Shown one piece after another: positions 35,782 through 44,379 of a DNA stretch of 64,000 bases. This DNA comes from DASQFQ01 sp963722815 (GTDB lineage Bacteria > Actinomycetota > Thermoleophilia > Solirubrobacterales > Solirubrobacteraceae). The position numbers were made by a program, and so were the translations under genes. The stretch spans positions 186,001 through 250,000 of the forward strand of contig CAVROM010000006.1 of the NCBI GenBank assembly GCA_963722815.1, read 5' to 3'. The stretch's first letter is position 1. Each line of letters opens with the position of its first letter. The notes below the pieces were generated by a model. The model ran no database searches. It worked only from the letters and a program-made list of their open reading frames with translations, and was not told the origin of the DNA.

Positions 35782-36502
35782 ACAGGTGGATCTCGCCGAG
35801 CGGCTGGTAGCCGAGGCGCGCGTAGATGCCCTGGCCGAGCTTCGAGGCCTGCAGCGACGTGGTGATCTGCCCGCGCTCGGCCGCCTCGTGCAGCGCGTGG
35901 GCGAGGATGCGCGACGCCAGGTGCTCGCCGCGGTTGGCCGGGAGCGTGGCGACGAAGGTGACGAACGCGTCGCTGCCGACGTCCTGGACAACTCCGACCG
36001 ACATCGCCTCCTTGAGCTCACGGATCCCGTAGGCGTGCAGCTCATTGGCCGGGAGCGACGTGACCGGGTCGCTGATCGTGCCCGCGGGGAGGTCGTAGGC
36101 GGCGTCGTTGACCACGCCGACCTCATCGAGGCTGACGCGGACCACCTGCCGGTCCGGCGCGTGGTCGACGTCGTCGAGCTCGGCGGCCATGAGGATCGGC
36201 GTGCTGTCGAGCTCGAGCCCTCGTACCGTCAGCGCCTCAGCGTCCTCCGTGCGGGCCGGGTCGATCCACACGCCCCACTTCGGCTGGCCGTCGTAGAAGC
36301 GCGCGATCTCGTCCAGGTGCTCCGCGATGCCGTCTTCGAGCGGCACGGCGGCGTTGATCAGCGACGAGTGGGTCGCGGGCACACGGCTGGCGACGAAGGC
36401 GTCGTGCTCCAGCACCTCGGCGTCGGGCCCGTGAAGCCCGATCATGCGCTGGAACGCGGCAAGCGAGCGCCAGCCGGCTCTGGTGAGGTCCGTGTCGTCC
36501 AT
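35765..36502 (-). CDS. GNAT family N-acetyltransferase
   Basis: 245 aa. The C-terminal half is a GNAT fold: FVTFVATLPANRGEHLASRI contains the acetyl-CoA loop, followed by SLQASKLGQGIYARLGYQPL and a terminal IHLYERRP. The N-terminal half is a less conserved domain, as in two-lobed GNATs. Its stop overlaps the NUDIX start, so they share a transcript. The substrate is unknown. Confidence 0.88.
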   Translation of the reverse strand: MDDTDLTRAGWRSLAAFQRMIGLHGPDAEVLEHDAFVASRVPATHSSLINAAVPLEDGIAEHLDEIARFYDGQPKWGVWIDPARTEDAEALTVRGLELDSTPILMAAELDDVDHAPDRQVVRVSLDEVGVVNDAAYDLPAGTISDPVTSLPANELHAYGIRELKEAMSVGVVQDVGSDAFVTFVATLPANRGEHLASRILAHALHEAAERGQITTSLQASKLGQGIYARLGYQPLGEIHLYERRP

Positions 36503-36517
36503 CGACGACCGAGCCTA

Positions 36518-37066
36518 TTAGCCCCGCCGGAACGTCCCGATCAGCCGGCCGCGCGCGAGCGCCTGCCTCTTGATCGCGGCGCGGACGTCGTCCGGCTTCG
36601 CGCCGCCTGGGAGCTTCGGATCCTTTCGCAGCGCGTACAGGTTGAACTCGTAGTGGTGCGCCTCGTCGCCCTTCGGCGGGCACGGCCCCCCATAGCGGTC
36701 GTCACCAAACGAGTTCTCGCCCTGGGTCGAGCCGCTGGGAGCCTTGCCTTCAGCGAACTCGCGGACGGTGGGCGGGATCCCATAGACGGTCCAGTGCGTG
36801 TACGTGCCGCCCGGAGCGTCGGGATCCTCCACTAGCAGCGCAAGCGATCTCGTCCCGGCGGGCACATCGGCCCAGGCCAGCGGGGGAGATACCTCCTTGC
36901 CGCTGCACGTGAACTTCGTCGGGATCCGCCCACCGGCACTGAACGCCGAGCTCGTCAGCTCGATCCCGGGCGGCGCGTCGGGAGCGGGCTCCACGGCCTT
37001 GTCGCCGCCTCCCCCGCAGCCGGCAAAGAGGAGCAGAAGGCCGACCATCCAGCAGCGAGCCACCAC
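36518..37066 (-). CDS. YbhB/YbcL family (Raf-kinase-inhibitor-like) lipoprotein
   Basis: Phosphatidylethanolamine-binding-like protein, about 182 aa. A lipobox is seen in MVGLLLLFAGC, then a Gly/Pro linker, then the family signatures SGKEVSPPLAWADVP, LLVEDPDAPGGTYTHWTVY and a PKGDEAHHYEFNLYAL segment. I chose the GTG at 37066, which gives a normal basic signal peptide; a longer ATG version begins at 37105. Function in bacteria is unclear. Confidence 0.86.
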   Translation of the reverse strand: MVARCWMVGLLLLFAGCGGGGDKAVEPAPDAPPGIELTSSAFSAGGRIPTKFTCSGKEVSPPLAWADVPAGTRSLALLVEDPDAPGGTYTHWTVYGIPPTVREFAEGKAPSGSTQGENSFGDDRYGGPCPPKGDEAHHYEFNLYALRKDPKLPGGAKPDDVRAAIKRQALARGRLIGTFRRG

Positions 37067-37123
37067 CCGAGCGTACTGCCGCGGGTGGGGAGAGAACCGG
37101 CGCACACCGACCTATGTGCGCGC

Positions 37124-38050
37124 ATGAGGCTGATCGGTCGGCGCGGTCCGACGCTCGCCGCGTTCGTCGAGGAGTGGTGGGCGCTCTACGCCGACCCGCA
37201 ACTCGAGCCCGCGACGCTGCGCACCTACCGGTGGGTCTGGGAGCACCACGCCCGACCGCACCTCGGGGCGCTGCGCCTGCGCGACGTCACACCGCTCGCG
37301 ATCGCGCGCTTCCGTGCCGACCGCGAGGCCGCCGGCGTGGGCGTCGAGACGATCCGGAAGACGTACACGTTGCTCGGCAGCGTGTTCTCGTGCGCGGTCG
37401 AGTGGCAGCTGGTGGACCGAAACCCGGTCCGCGCGGCACGGAAGCCGCGGGCGTCGACCCCCCGCGCGGCGGTCATCGCCGAGCCGGAGCAGGTCGAGGC
37501 CATGCGCGCTTCGCTGCTCGCCCGCGGGCGCGAGCCCGCCCCTCTCGTCCTCCTCGCGTACGCGGGCTTGCGACCCGGCGAGGCGCTGGCGCTCGAATGG
37601 CGCCACGTCCGAGAGCGCACGCTGGTCATCGAGCAGGCGGTCTCCGACGGACGGGTCAAGTCATTGAAGAACCGCCGCCCCCGATCCGTCCGGCTCCTCG
37701 AGCCACTCCGAGACGACCTCGAGCCGCGCCTCGAGCGTGCCGGGCCGGTGATCGCGCGGAGCGACGGCGGCTTCTGGCGCGAGACCGACTGGCGCAACTG
37801 GCGCCGCCGAGTGTTCCGCCCCGCCGCCGCGAGTGCCGGTCTCGCCGGCGCCCGTCCGTACGACCTCCGCCACTCGTTCGCGTCGCTCCTGATCGCCGAG
37901 GGCCGGCTCTCGATCGTCGAGATCGCCGCCCAACTCGGCCACAACCCGACCGTGTGCCTCGACATCTACGGGCACGTGATGGCGGAGCGCCGGGAGGGTC
38001 GCTCGGCGGAGGCGCTCATCGCCGCAGCGCGAGCGACAGCCGGGCCCTGA
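37124..38050 (+). CDS. Tyrosine-type site-specific integrase
   Basis: Phage/island integrase, 308 aa. The N-terminal SAM-like core-binding domain includes RTYRWVWEHHARPHLGALRL. The catalytic residues are visible: Arg in AYAGLRPGEALAL, HxxR in YDLRHSFASLLI, His in AQLGHNP, and the tyrosine nucleophile in LDIYGHVM. I chose the ATG at 37124 over an upstream one that would add an unrelated leader. It marks the left part of the accessory region. No complete tRNA is adjacent, but two tRNA halves lie to the right. Confidence 0.92.
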   Translation: MRLIGRRGPTLAAFVEEWWALYADPQLEPATLRTYRWVWEHHARPHLGALRLRDVTPLAIARFRADREAAGVGVETIRKTYTLLGSVFSCAVEWQLVDRNPVRAARKPRASTPRAAVIAEPEQVEAMRASLLARGREPAPLVLLAYAGLRPGEALALEWRHVRERTLVIEQAVSDGRVKSLKNRRPRSVRLLEPLRDDLEPRLERAGPVIARSDGGFWRETDWRNWRRRVFRPAAASAGLAGARPYDLRHSFASLLIAEGRLSIVEIAAQLGHNPTVCLDIYGHVMAERREGRSAEALIAAARATAGP

Positions 38051-38131
38051 GCAGGGGCGAGCCTCGACAAGGTCATCCAGTTCTGCTGCTGAGGTGCTGA
38101 ACCAGGCGCACTGGTGCTCCACATCGGGTCG

Positions 38132-38398
38132 ATGCCGACCACGCGCCCGAGGCTCACGATCACGGAGACCGACGAGGTCGCAGCCGCCCTCGACGCCGCC
38201 GCCGTGCGCTGGCCGGAGGTTCGGTCCCGCCGCGAGCTGCTGCTCCGGCTCGTCGAGGAAGGCCGCGAGAGCATCGATCGCGACCGAGGCGATGAGCTCG
38301 CTCGCCGGCGGGACGCCGTCCGCCGCACGAGCGGTGCGCTGACGGGCGCCTACGAGCAGGGCGAGCTCGAGCGGTTGCGAGACGACTGGCCCGCGTGA
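38132..38398 (+). CDS. Ribbon-helix-helix type antitoxin (VapB-like)
   Basis: 88 aa. The N-terminus (TRPRLTITETDEVAAALDAA) followed by RSRRELLLRLVEEGRE resembles a ribbon-helix-helix DNA-binding antitoxin. The charged C-terminus would wrap the toxin. The toxin start overlaps its stop (GTGA), the usual order and coupling for VapBC modules. Confidence 0.78.
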   Translation: MPTTRPRLTITETDEVAAALDAAAVRWPEVRSRRELLLRLVEEGRESIDRDRGDELARRRDAVRRTSGALTGAYEQGELERLRDDWPA

Positions 38399-38775
38399 TC
38401 GTCATCGACGCCGGCGTGCTGATCGCGCATCTCGACGAGCGCGATGCGTCGCACGCCCGCGCCGGCGATGCGCTACTCGGAGCTGCCGACTGGCGTCTCG
38501 GCTGCAGCCCGATCACGCTCGCCGACGTGTTCGTCGGACCTGCGCGGCGCGAGGGCTCGCTGCTGCGCGCCGCAGTGGCCGACCTCGAGATCGAGGAGAT
38601 CCCACTCGGCGACGACGCGCCGGCTCGGCTCGCCACCTTGCGCGCCGGGAGCGGGCTCAAGCTGCCCGATTGCTGCGTCTTGCTGGCCGCGCAGGACGCG
38701 GGGGCCGACACGGTGATCACGTTCGACGACGCGCTGGCGCGCGAGGCCGAGCGGCTCGGCCTGCACACGGGCTGA
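38395..38775 (+). CDS. PIN-domain toxin ribonuclease (VapC-like)
   Basis: 126 aa. The acidic PIN residues are visible: Asp5 in MIVIDAGVLIAHLD, an Asp in TLADVFVGPARR in place of the usual Glu position, Asp in GLKLPDCCVLLAAQ and Asp in VITFDDALAREA. It would cut RNA, in some VapCs tRNA. It is translationally coupled to the antitoxin, close to an integrase, consistent with island maintenance. Confidence 0.87.
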   Translation: MIVIDAGVLIAHLDERDASHARAGDALLGAADWRLGCSPITLADVFVGPARREGSLLRAAVADLEIEEIPLGDDAPARLATLRAGSGLKLPDCCVLLAAQDAGADTVITFDDALAREAERLGLHTG

Positions 38776-38814
38776 CGGGTTACGGCCTCTGGGTCTCTCC
38801 CCGGTCGGCGGCAG

Positions 38815-39900
38815 CTACCGCCTTCTGTCGCACGCCCGCCCGTGGGTTCTCTGGGTGAGCAGTCCCAGTCGCCAGGGCAGCTGCGAGTAGTCGCCTCCGG
38901 CCGCCGGGTCCATGCCTTGGTAGAGGTAGCGCAGGCAGCGGGGGTCGATCTCCATGGTCTGGTCGACGCCCGCGCGGATCATTTCGCCGTGGCTGATGTC
39001 CTGGGTCCAGGCTCCGCCGGGGAAGGCGACGTTGTTCCACCGGGCGAACGGGTTGCTCTCGGTGTCGGCGAGGGGGGTCCAGGGGCCGGTGATGCCGTTG
39101 GCGGTCCAGGAGCGGAAGTAGCGCCTGTCGTCGCTGCCGATCGCCTCCACGAGCAGTAGATACTTGTGGCTGCCCTTGATCCGGTAGACGTTGCTGGCCT
39201 CGAAGAGCGCGTGCCGGTCCGGATCCTGCATCGCGATCTGCGTATTGCCGAACCCGTTCGGGAAGTCCCGGACGGTGGTCTCGGAGCGGTACAGGTGACC
39301 GTTGTCGTCCGAGGAGAACAGGTAACACATGGCCTTGTCGCACACGACCCAGAAGTCCACCCAGTAGCCGTTCCCGATGTTCTGCGCGATGACATCGGGC
39401 ATCTGGTCCTGGAAGTTCTTCGGCGCCGACCAGCTCTGCGGCTTGGTCGGGTCATCGGTGGTCGAATACGACGGCAGACCCGTCTGGTAGACGAGGAACC
39501 ACCTCTTCTTCGGCGCGAAGTAGAAGAGCTGAGGCGCGGCGCGGTATCCCAGGCCGATCGCCGACTGGTCCAGGAAATACCGCGGAGCCGCCGGCGCCTG
39601 TCGCCAGTGCCTGAAGCTCGTGTACTGCAGGCTCCACTCACCTGACGTGTTCGCCGTGGTGGCGTAAACGAGCCACCGGTGCTTGTAGCGCACCACCGTC
39701 GGGTCCTTGACCGAGACGATCGGATGCGTGGCATCGGGCTTGGGGCTGATCAGCGGTCCGCTCGAAGACCACTGGAAGCTCGACGGCAGTCCAGCCACGT
39801 GGCCGGGGGCGCCGGCCGCGATCGCGCTGGACGCGGTGGCGGCGAGTCCGAGGACCCACAGAGCAACTACGGCGAGCGTCGCATACGTCTTCCTCGACAT
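38815..39900 (-). CDS. Glycoside hydrolase family 62 alpha-L-arabinofuranosidase
   Basis: Secreted arabinofuranosidase that removes arabinose side chains from arabinoxylan, 361 aa. A strong ribosome-binding site (GGGAGG) precedes the ATG at 39900. Signal peptide MSRKTYATLAVVALWVLGLA, cleaved near AIA-AGA. The five-bladed propeller fold typical of GH62 is supported by FQWSSSGPLISPK, SVKDPTVVRYKHRWLVYAT, MPDVIAQNIGNGYWVDFWV and FEASNVYRIKGSHKYLLLVE. No carbohydrate-binding module is visible. It is the only polysaccharide gene in the accessory region. Confidence 0.9.
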   Translation of the reverse strand: MSRKTYATLAVVALWVLGLAATASSAIAAGAPGHVAGLPSSFQWSSSGPLISPKPDATHPIVSVKDPTVVRYKHRWLVYATTANTSGEWSLQYTSFRHWRQAPAAPRYFLDQSAIGLGYRAAPQLFYFAPKKRWFLVYQTGLPSYSTTDDPTKPQSWSAPKNFQDQMPDVIAQNIGNGYWVDFWVVCDKAMCYLFSSDDNGHLYRSETTVRDFPNGFGNTQIAMQDPDRHALFEASNVYRIKGSHKYLLLVEAIGSDDRRYFRSWTANGITGPWTPLADTESNPFARWNNVAFPGGAWTQDISHGEMIRAGVDQTMEIDPRCLRYLYQGMDPAAGGDYSQLPWRLGLLTQRTHGRACDRRR

Positions 39901-40379
39901 GAAGACCTCCCACGGTCGATGCGGGCGCGTCCGGGTCGTGCACGATCGGGCGGCCATCGCTGCTCGAGCAGTACGACATGCTCGGGCGCGATCCCGCCAA
40001 GCTTCGCCAGCGCGTGCTCTCCATGCCACAGACGTAAGTGCACGCCTTCCCTCCCGCAGGGAATAGACCGCAGCGATGCTAGCGCTCACGATTCCGCTGT
40101 CAATCGAAGATCCGGCGGTGGATCGGCTCCTCAGCTGGGCTGCGCCATGTGGCGGTGGACCGCGGTCAGCGGCCATTGTTGGGCCGTCGTGGCGAGGGTC
40201 CACGGCGCCGCGCGGAGCCAACCTGAGCGCGGCGACCGCCCGAGCGCCGGCGAGCCGCGCTGCCGAAGCTCGACAGCGCCTGGGGGGGCGGTCGCCGCGT
40301 CCCCGCTCAGGGCGCGGAGGCCGCCGTGCCTCACGACCGCCCGTGAGCTACCCTGCGGGACGTCGCCTCCGGGCGCCGC
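39901..40379 (+). other. Gene-poor stretch between GH62 and a tRNA-Thr fragment
   Basis: I find no convincing gene here. A short frame ending at about 40037 (LLEQYDMLGRDPAKLRQRV) could be the 3' tip of a lost gene. A G-run and several inverted repeats precede the tRNA fragment. The left end carries the GH62 ribosome-binding site. Confidence 0.4.
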
Positions 40380-40417
40380 GCCCTCTTAGCTCAGCTGGTA
40401 GAGCACTTCCATGGTAC
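40380..40417 (+). pseudogene. tRNA-Thr (GGT) 5' half, disrupted
   Basis: Acceptor 5' strand GCCCTCT (40380-40386), TA, a normal D-arm GCTCAGCTGGTAGAGC (40389-40404), and the 5' side of the anticodon stem CTTCC (40406-40410). The loop ATGGTA carries anticodon GGT. Homology then stops: the expected GGAAG stem strand, T-arm and acceptor 3' strand are missing. The break falls directly after the anticodon, a classic position for integrase crossover or a deletion scar. Confidence 0.8.
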
Positions 40418-40696
40418 GTCGCAGACGAAGGGGACATGACCCGCGACTGAAATCGTCGTGCTGGCAGCTCTCCACCCACCACCTCCCATACTGCGCTCAT
40501 ACTGCGCGCGGTGGCGAAAGACGGTCGAAAACGCCTGCAGACGACTTCTCGTCAGGTCCGCGCTCGCAGCGAAAATCGCTGCAAACGCCGCTAAATTCAA
40601 CGGCTTGTTGCGTCGGCCGCCTCGGCGCGGATCCCCTTATACGCTGCAAACGAGGGAGTTTGCGACGGCTATCGTCGGTCCGACTATGACCGCAAA
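40418..40696 (+). repeat. Repeat-rich junction after the tRNA-Thr half
   Basis: No gene is visible. The stretch is less GC-rich than its surroundings. It holds a tandem copy of CATACTGCGC (about 40494-40515), a perfect hairpin GCAGCGA-AAA-TCGCTGC (40566-40582) and GCAAAC-GAGGGA-GTTTGC (40646-40663). Such arrangements occur in attachment-site arms, but no partner site was recognised. Confidence 0.45.
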
Positions 40697-40790
40697 TTGC
40701 GGCTGCTAGTCGCCGGTTCGGGCACCGGATCGGCGCTCGGTGCCCAAATGCTGGCGCGCCGCGGCGGTGCGGTCAGCTTCTATGGGTCGA
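40697..40790 (+). pseudogene. 2-dehydropantoate reductase-like N-terminal fragment
   Basis: About 30 codons starting at a TTG read MRLLVAGSGTGSALGAQM and LARRGGAVSFYG, resembling the NAD(P)-binding start of ketopantoate reductases. Similarity ends near 40790, where the sequence becomes the end of the opposite-strand membrane gene. Probably a truncated relic cut by rearrangement. Confidence 0.45.
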
Positions 40791-41288
40791 GCCTCGCTCG
40801 GCTTCGCTCAGCTCCACCAGTCCCCGAAGCGGTCGCCGCGCAACGCGGTAGCTGGTGCCAGCGCGTGCCTCGTGCTGCCCGATGGCCGCCGCCGCGGGGC
40901 CGATCTTGATCACGCCGATGGCCACGGCCCAGACGCCGAAGTCCACATAGGTCAGCCAGAAGTTCGTCAGGTAGCTGAGACCGATGGTGAGGATCGTGAA
41001 CGCCGTCATCTCGGACAGCAGCCGGGCGATCAGCGTGCGGCGCGAGCAAGCGGCCCGGTCGTCGAGGGCGGCGGCGATGGGCTTGGCGGTGAACCAGGTG
41101 CTGGGGCGGCGAAGCGGCGCCCGGTGCCGGACCATCATGAACACGCCAGTGCCAGCGAGCATGATGGTGCCACTGAACGCGGCGTCCGCCGCGCCCTGAT
41201 GGCCGTTGGCAACGCCGAACACGCAGAGCGCCGCGCCCAGGAGGATGGCTACGCAGCCGTCCCAACGCATGTAGTCGCGGAAGGTCAT
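40773..41288 (-). CDS. Four-helix membrane protein of unknown function
   Basis: 171 aa with four predicted membrane segments (CVAILLGAALCVFGVA, a helix near GTIMLAGTGVFMMV, ILTIGLSYLTNFWLTYV, and VWAVAIGVIKIGPAAAAIG). It starts MTFRDYMRWDG and overlaps the preceding DUF4386-frame stop. The last about 25 residues are arginine-rich and may be read-through past a rearrangement point. No family recognised. Confidence 0.6.
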   Translation of the reverse strand: MTFRDYMRWDGCVAILLGAALCVFGVANGHQGAADAAFSGTIMLAGTGVFMMVRHRAPLRRPSTWFTAKPIAAALDDRAACSRRTLIARLLSEMTAFTILTIGLSYLTNFWLTYVDFGVWAVAIGVIKIGPAAAAIGQHEARAGTSYRVARRPLRGLVELSEAERGSTHRS

Positions 41289-42463
41289 CGACCGACCAGG
41301 TTGATCGGATCCGTCACATCGGCCTCCGGCACGACGCGAGGCCCATGGGATTCTTGCCTCACGGTCTTCCGGGCGCCTGCGTCCTCGTCAGCCGGATGGC
41401 CACCGGCCGAAAGGCGACCTTGCTCGCAGTTGCAGCGGGCATCGCGGAGGCGGGCCCGGAGGGCGAGCCGTAGCGACGCCCGCCGCCCGCGGTCAGTCGC
41501 CGGGGGTGGCGTGCAGGGCGTGGTTGCGGTCTTTGAGGCGCGAGGGGGTCGCCTTTGCGCGCGAGGATCTCGGCGTGATGAGGGAGCCAGTCGATCATCG
41601 CCGCAGCGGCGACCCGGTCGCCGAAGATGTCCCCCCAGGCGGGCAACGGCTCGTTGTTGATCGGAACTCATGCCGGGCTTGCCGCTGCCGCCGGGCGAAC
41701 CGCCCTCGCTTGCCCACGTCGTAACGGCCGGTCGCTCGTCGGGTAGCGCACTGGGTGCCGATGTCTTGCCGCCTTTGAGGAGGAGCCAGATCGCGAAGGC
41801 GAGTTCGCCGATCACCGATGGCACGGCGACGATCACGAGGAAGACGTCCGCGTAGTCGGCATAGTTGGCAAGCAGCCCGTGCCCGACGGTGTCGATCACG
41901 TAGACCGCACCGGCGAGGGTCAGTAGGGCGCCGAGCACCTTTGGGACCCCGGCTGCCTTGGCGACGAGGAAGCCGAGGAGGGCGAGGTGGATGCCGAAGG
42001 CCGCAAGTCCGATGAGCCAGAGGGTGGTGAACCCCTCGAGGAGCAGCCCGACCTGCGCGTCGAGCTGTGCGCCTGGGAACGCTGCGCTGATGTCGCTGTC
42101 GCCGACGAGCTCGGCGACGATGAACAAGAACACGACCGCTGCGCCCATGAGAATCGCGTGGGTGACTCGAAACCAGGCGGCCAGCAGCGACACCTCGGCG
42201 TTGGTCGCCCGGAAGAAGATGTACAGCGCCCAGGCGATCACGATGTCGATCACGAAGACGACGAGGAACGCGACGAGGGCGAATCGGAAGAGCGTCTGCG
42301 AGTCCGCAATGCTGCCCGCGGCGGCTGACGCGTCGTCCGGCTCGATGAGCCGTTCGAGCACGAAGAAGTTGGCGAAGATGGCGAGGCCGAAGATGACGAG
42401 GTAGCCGTAGGCGACGATCTTCGCCGTCGTTCGGGGCGGAAGCTGGGCTGTGGCGGTTGTCAC
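41285..42463 (-). CDS. DUF4386-type membrane protein with chimeric C-terminal extension
   Basis: 392 aa. The first about 235 residues are a DUF4386-type membrane protein (six to seven helices, e.g. IVAYGYLVIFGLAIFANFFV and SVIGELAFAIWLLLKGGK). A GTG start follows AGGAGG at about -10. After residue 250 the frame runs antisense-like through an IS21 istB remnant and unrelated DNA, giving 140 residues of low-complexity sequence. The native stop was probably lost by insertion. A second DUF4386 protein lies at 44379. Confidence 0.75.
   Translation of the reverse strand: MTTATAQLPPRTTAKIVAYGYLVIFGLAIFANFFVLERLIEPDDASAAAGSIADSQTLFRFALVAFLVVFVIDIVIAWALYIFFRATNAEVSLLAAWFRVTHAILMGAAVVFLFIVAELVGDSDISAAFPGAQLDAQVGLLLEGFTTLWLIGLAAFGIHLALLGFLVAKAAGVPKVLGALLTLAGAVYVIDTVGHGLLANYADYADVFLVIVAVPSVIGELAFAIWLLLKGGKTSAPSALPDERPAVTTWASEGGSPGGSGKPGMSSDQQRAVARLGGHLRRPGRRCGDDRLAPSSRRDPRAQRRPPRASKTATTPCTPPPATDRGRRASLRLALRARLRDARCNCEQGRLSAGGHPADEDAGARKTVRQESHGPRVVPEADVTDPINLVGR
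41493..41660 (-). pseudogene. IS21-family istB C-terminal remnant
   Basis: A second frame inside the DUF4386 extension reads PLPAWGDIFGDRVAAAAMID then HHAEILARKG and, after a one-base shift, RLKDRNHALHATPGD and stop. This is the C-terminal signature of IstB helper ATPases (AWGEIFGD ... IDRLVHHAEIL). The N-terminal AAA domain and istA are absent, so only an IS21 end fragment remains. Confidence 0.72.
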
Positions 42464-42660
42464 TTGGGGACCTCCTGCGGTCGGGCCGGCTGCGAGACGG
42501 GTGTGCGGCCGGCGGCGGGTACTCGACGTTCGTCGCGACGCAGCAGGGTCGTTCCCGCCGGCTGTATGCCCGAGGTCGGCACCTGCGGCATGGGCACCGC
42601 GCCGAGACCACCGTCGCCGAGGCTCGGGCGTGACGCTCAGTGGAAGTCGTCAACGGCCCG

Positions 42661-43389
42661 CTACTGACCTTGGCGCGCAGCGAGTTGGTGCGCGCCACGG
42701 TCCGCGCGGTCTGGCTCGCGGAGCGCCGGCTGGCTCTCACTACTCCTTGGAATCACGATCCCTGTCCACGCGAACCAGACGATCAGGCCGAGGCCGAAGA
42801 CGGCTCCGGCCGGTTCGAGCACCGGGACGACCGTGACGATCCCTGCCGCGCCGGCGACGATGCCAAGCCAGCTCAGCGCCCGCGGCAGCGCGTCGGTCGC
42901 CATTGCCGCGCGGCTGACGAGCAGCACCCACAGCCCGCCGACGATCTCGTTGCCGCCGCCCAGGCCGTTCTGTACCGCGTCGAGCGCGGACCAGACCGAC
43001 TCCGCCTGCAGGGGGCTCGTGTCATAGAGGTTGGCGACCGTGCCAAGCCCGATGTTGGCGATCATGCCCGCCGCGATCACGAGGCCGGCCCAGATGACGC
43101 CGAAGGCCGCCGCCACCTGGGCGAGCAGGGGCGCGCCGGGCCGGACCCGTTCGTGAAGCGCGAGCACGACGGGCACGAGCAGGACGCCGAAGACGATCAG
43201 GATCACGAGATTCCAGAGGTAGAGCGTCGCCTCGTGGTCGGCGAGGAACGCCACCGACTCGGCGGGACTGGGATCGCCGGTCGTGTAGTCGGAGAGCATC
43301 GTCGCGAACAGCGCGAAGCCGAACAGGAAGGTCGCGGCGGCGCCCAGCGCGGCGGCGCCTCCGATCTGCTGTCGCCGGACGTCTCTCAT
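42661..43389 (-). CDS. DUF4386-like membrane protein
   Basis: 242 aa starting MRDVRRQQIGGAAALG with GGAGCAGACTT before the ATG. About six membrane helices (FLFGFALFATMLSDY, YLWNLVILIVFGVLLVPVVL, FGVIWAGLVIAAGMIANIGL, and LSWLGIVAGAAGIVTVVPVL). The helix pattern resembles DUF4386 proteins. It follows the quinone oxidoreductase by 17 bp. A decayed copy of its N-terminus lies at 47225-47341. Confidence 0.75.
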   Translation of the reverse strand: MRDVRRQQIGGAAALGAAATFLFGFALFATMLSDYTTGDPSPAESVAFLADHEATLYLWNLVILIVFGVLLVPVVLALHERVRPGAPLLAQVAAAFGVIWAGLVIAAGMIANIGLGTVANLYDTSPLQAESVWSALDAVQNGLGGGNEIVGGLWVLLVSRAAMATDALPRALSWLGIVAGAAGIVTVVPVLEPAGAVFGLGLIVWFAWTGIVIPRSSESQPALREPDRADRGAHQLAARQGQ

Positions 43390-43406
43390 AAGTCTGCTCC
43401 TATCGT

Positions 43407-44379
43407 CTAGACGGTGACCACGGCCTTTCCGCGAGCATGGCCCGCGCGCAGGTAGCGGATCGCATCGGGCACGGCGCTCAGCGGGAAGGCGCGGTCGAGG
43501 ACTGGGGTGACGTCGCCGGCCTCGATGAGCCGGCGCAGCTCCTCGAGGTCCTCTTGGCGCTCGCTCGAGAAGTAGGGCCGAAGCGTCTGTCCGACGAACG
43601 GCGAGAGCAGGCGGGCGCGGAGCTGGCGGTCGACCCCGCCGAGCCACCTTCCGCCGCCCTCCCCTCCGACGATCACGAGCGTCCCCTGCGATGTCAGCGC
43701 GCGCCGCAGGCGGGAGAGCGGGCGGTTGCCGGCGATGTCGAGGATCACGTCGTAGCGCTCGGGCCGGTCGGCGAAGTCCTCGACGGTGTAGTCGATCACC
43801 GCATCGGCCCCGAGTCGCGCGAATCAGGTCGGTCTTCGCCGTGCTGGCGATGCCGGTCACGCGAGCGCCGTAGGCCTTCGCCATCTGCACGGCGAACGTG
43901 CCGACGCCGCCTCCGGCGCCGATGACCAGGACGCGTTGCCCGGCAGTGACCTGGCCGTGGTCGCGCACGGCCTGCAGCGCGGCGTAGCCGGAGGTCGGCA
44001 CGGCCGCGGCCTGCTCGAAGCTGAGGTTCGCAGGCTTGGGGGCGAGCCGGTCCTCGCTGGTGCTCGCGTACTCGGCGAACGAGCCGTCGCAAGTGCCGAA
44101 GACCTCGTCACCGGGCCGGAACCACGTCACCTGTGTCCCGACCTCCTCGACGCAACCCGCCACGTCGAGCCCGCGAACCGGGTTCTTCGGCGTGCGGATG
44201 CCGTAGCCGGCGAGCCGCACGACGTACGGCAGGCCGGCCATCAGGTGCCAGACGCCCTGGTCCAGGCCGGCCGCGTGGACGCGAACCAGCACCTCACCGG
44301 GGCCAAGGGCCGGCCTGTCGATCTCGCGTAACTCGAGGACGTTGGGCGCGCCGTATGAGTCCTGGACGACCGCGCGCAT
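43407..44379 (-). pseudogene. NAD(P)-dependent quinone oxidoreductase/zinc-less MDR (frameshifted)
   Basis: Medium-chain reductase of about 325 aa when repaired. N-terminal GroES-like domain (VRVHAAGLDQGVWHLMAGLP, GLDVAGCVEEVG) and Rossmann motif VLVIGAGGGVGTFAVQMAKA. The structural-zinc cysteines are absent, as in quinone oxidoreductases. A break near 43805 moves to the frame with VIDYTVEDFADRPERYDVIL. Its ATG shares bases with the upstream DUF4386 stop, so they are coupled. Confidence 0.83.

Noticed and set aside
39968..40037. Possible 3' end of a gene (LLEQYDMLGRDPAKLRQRV)
   Set aside because: About 25 plausible codons only, with no continuation upstream in frame.
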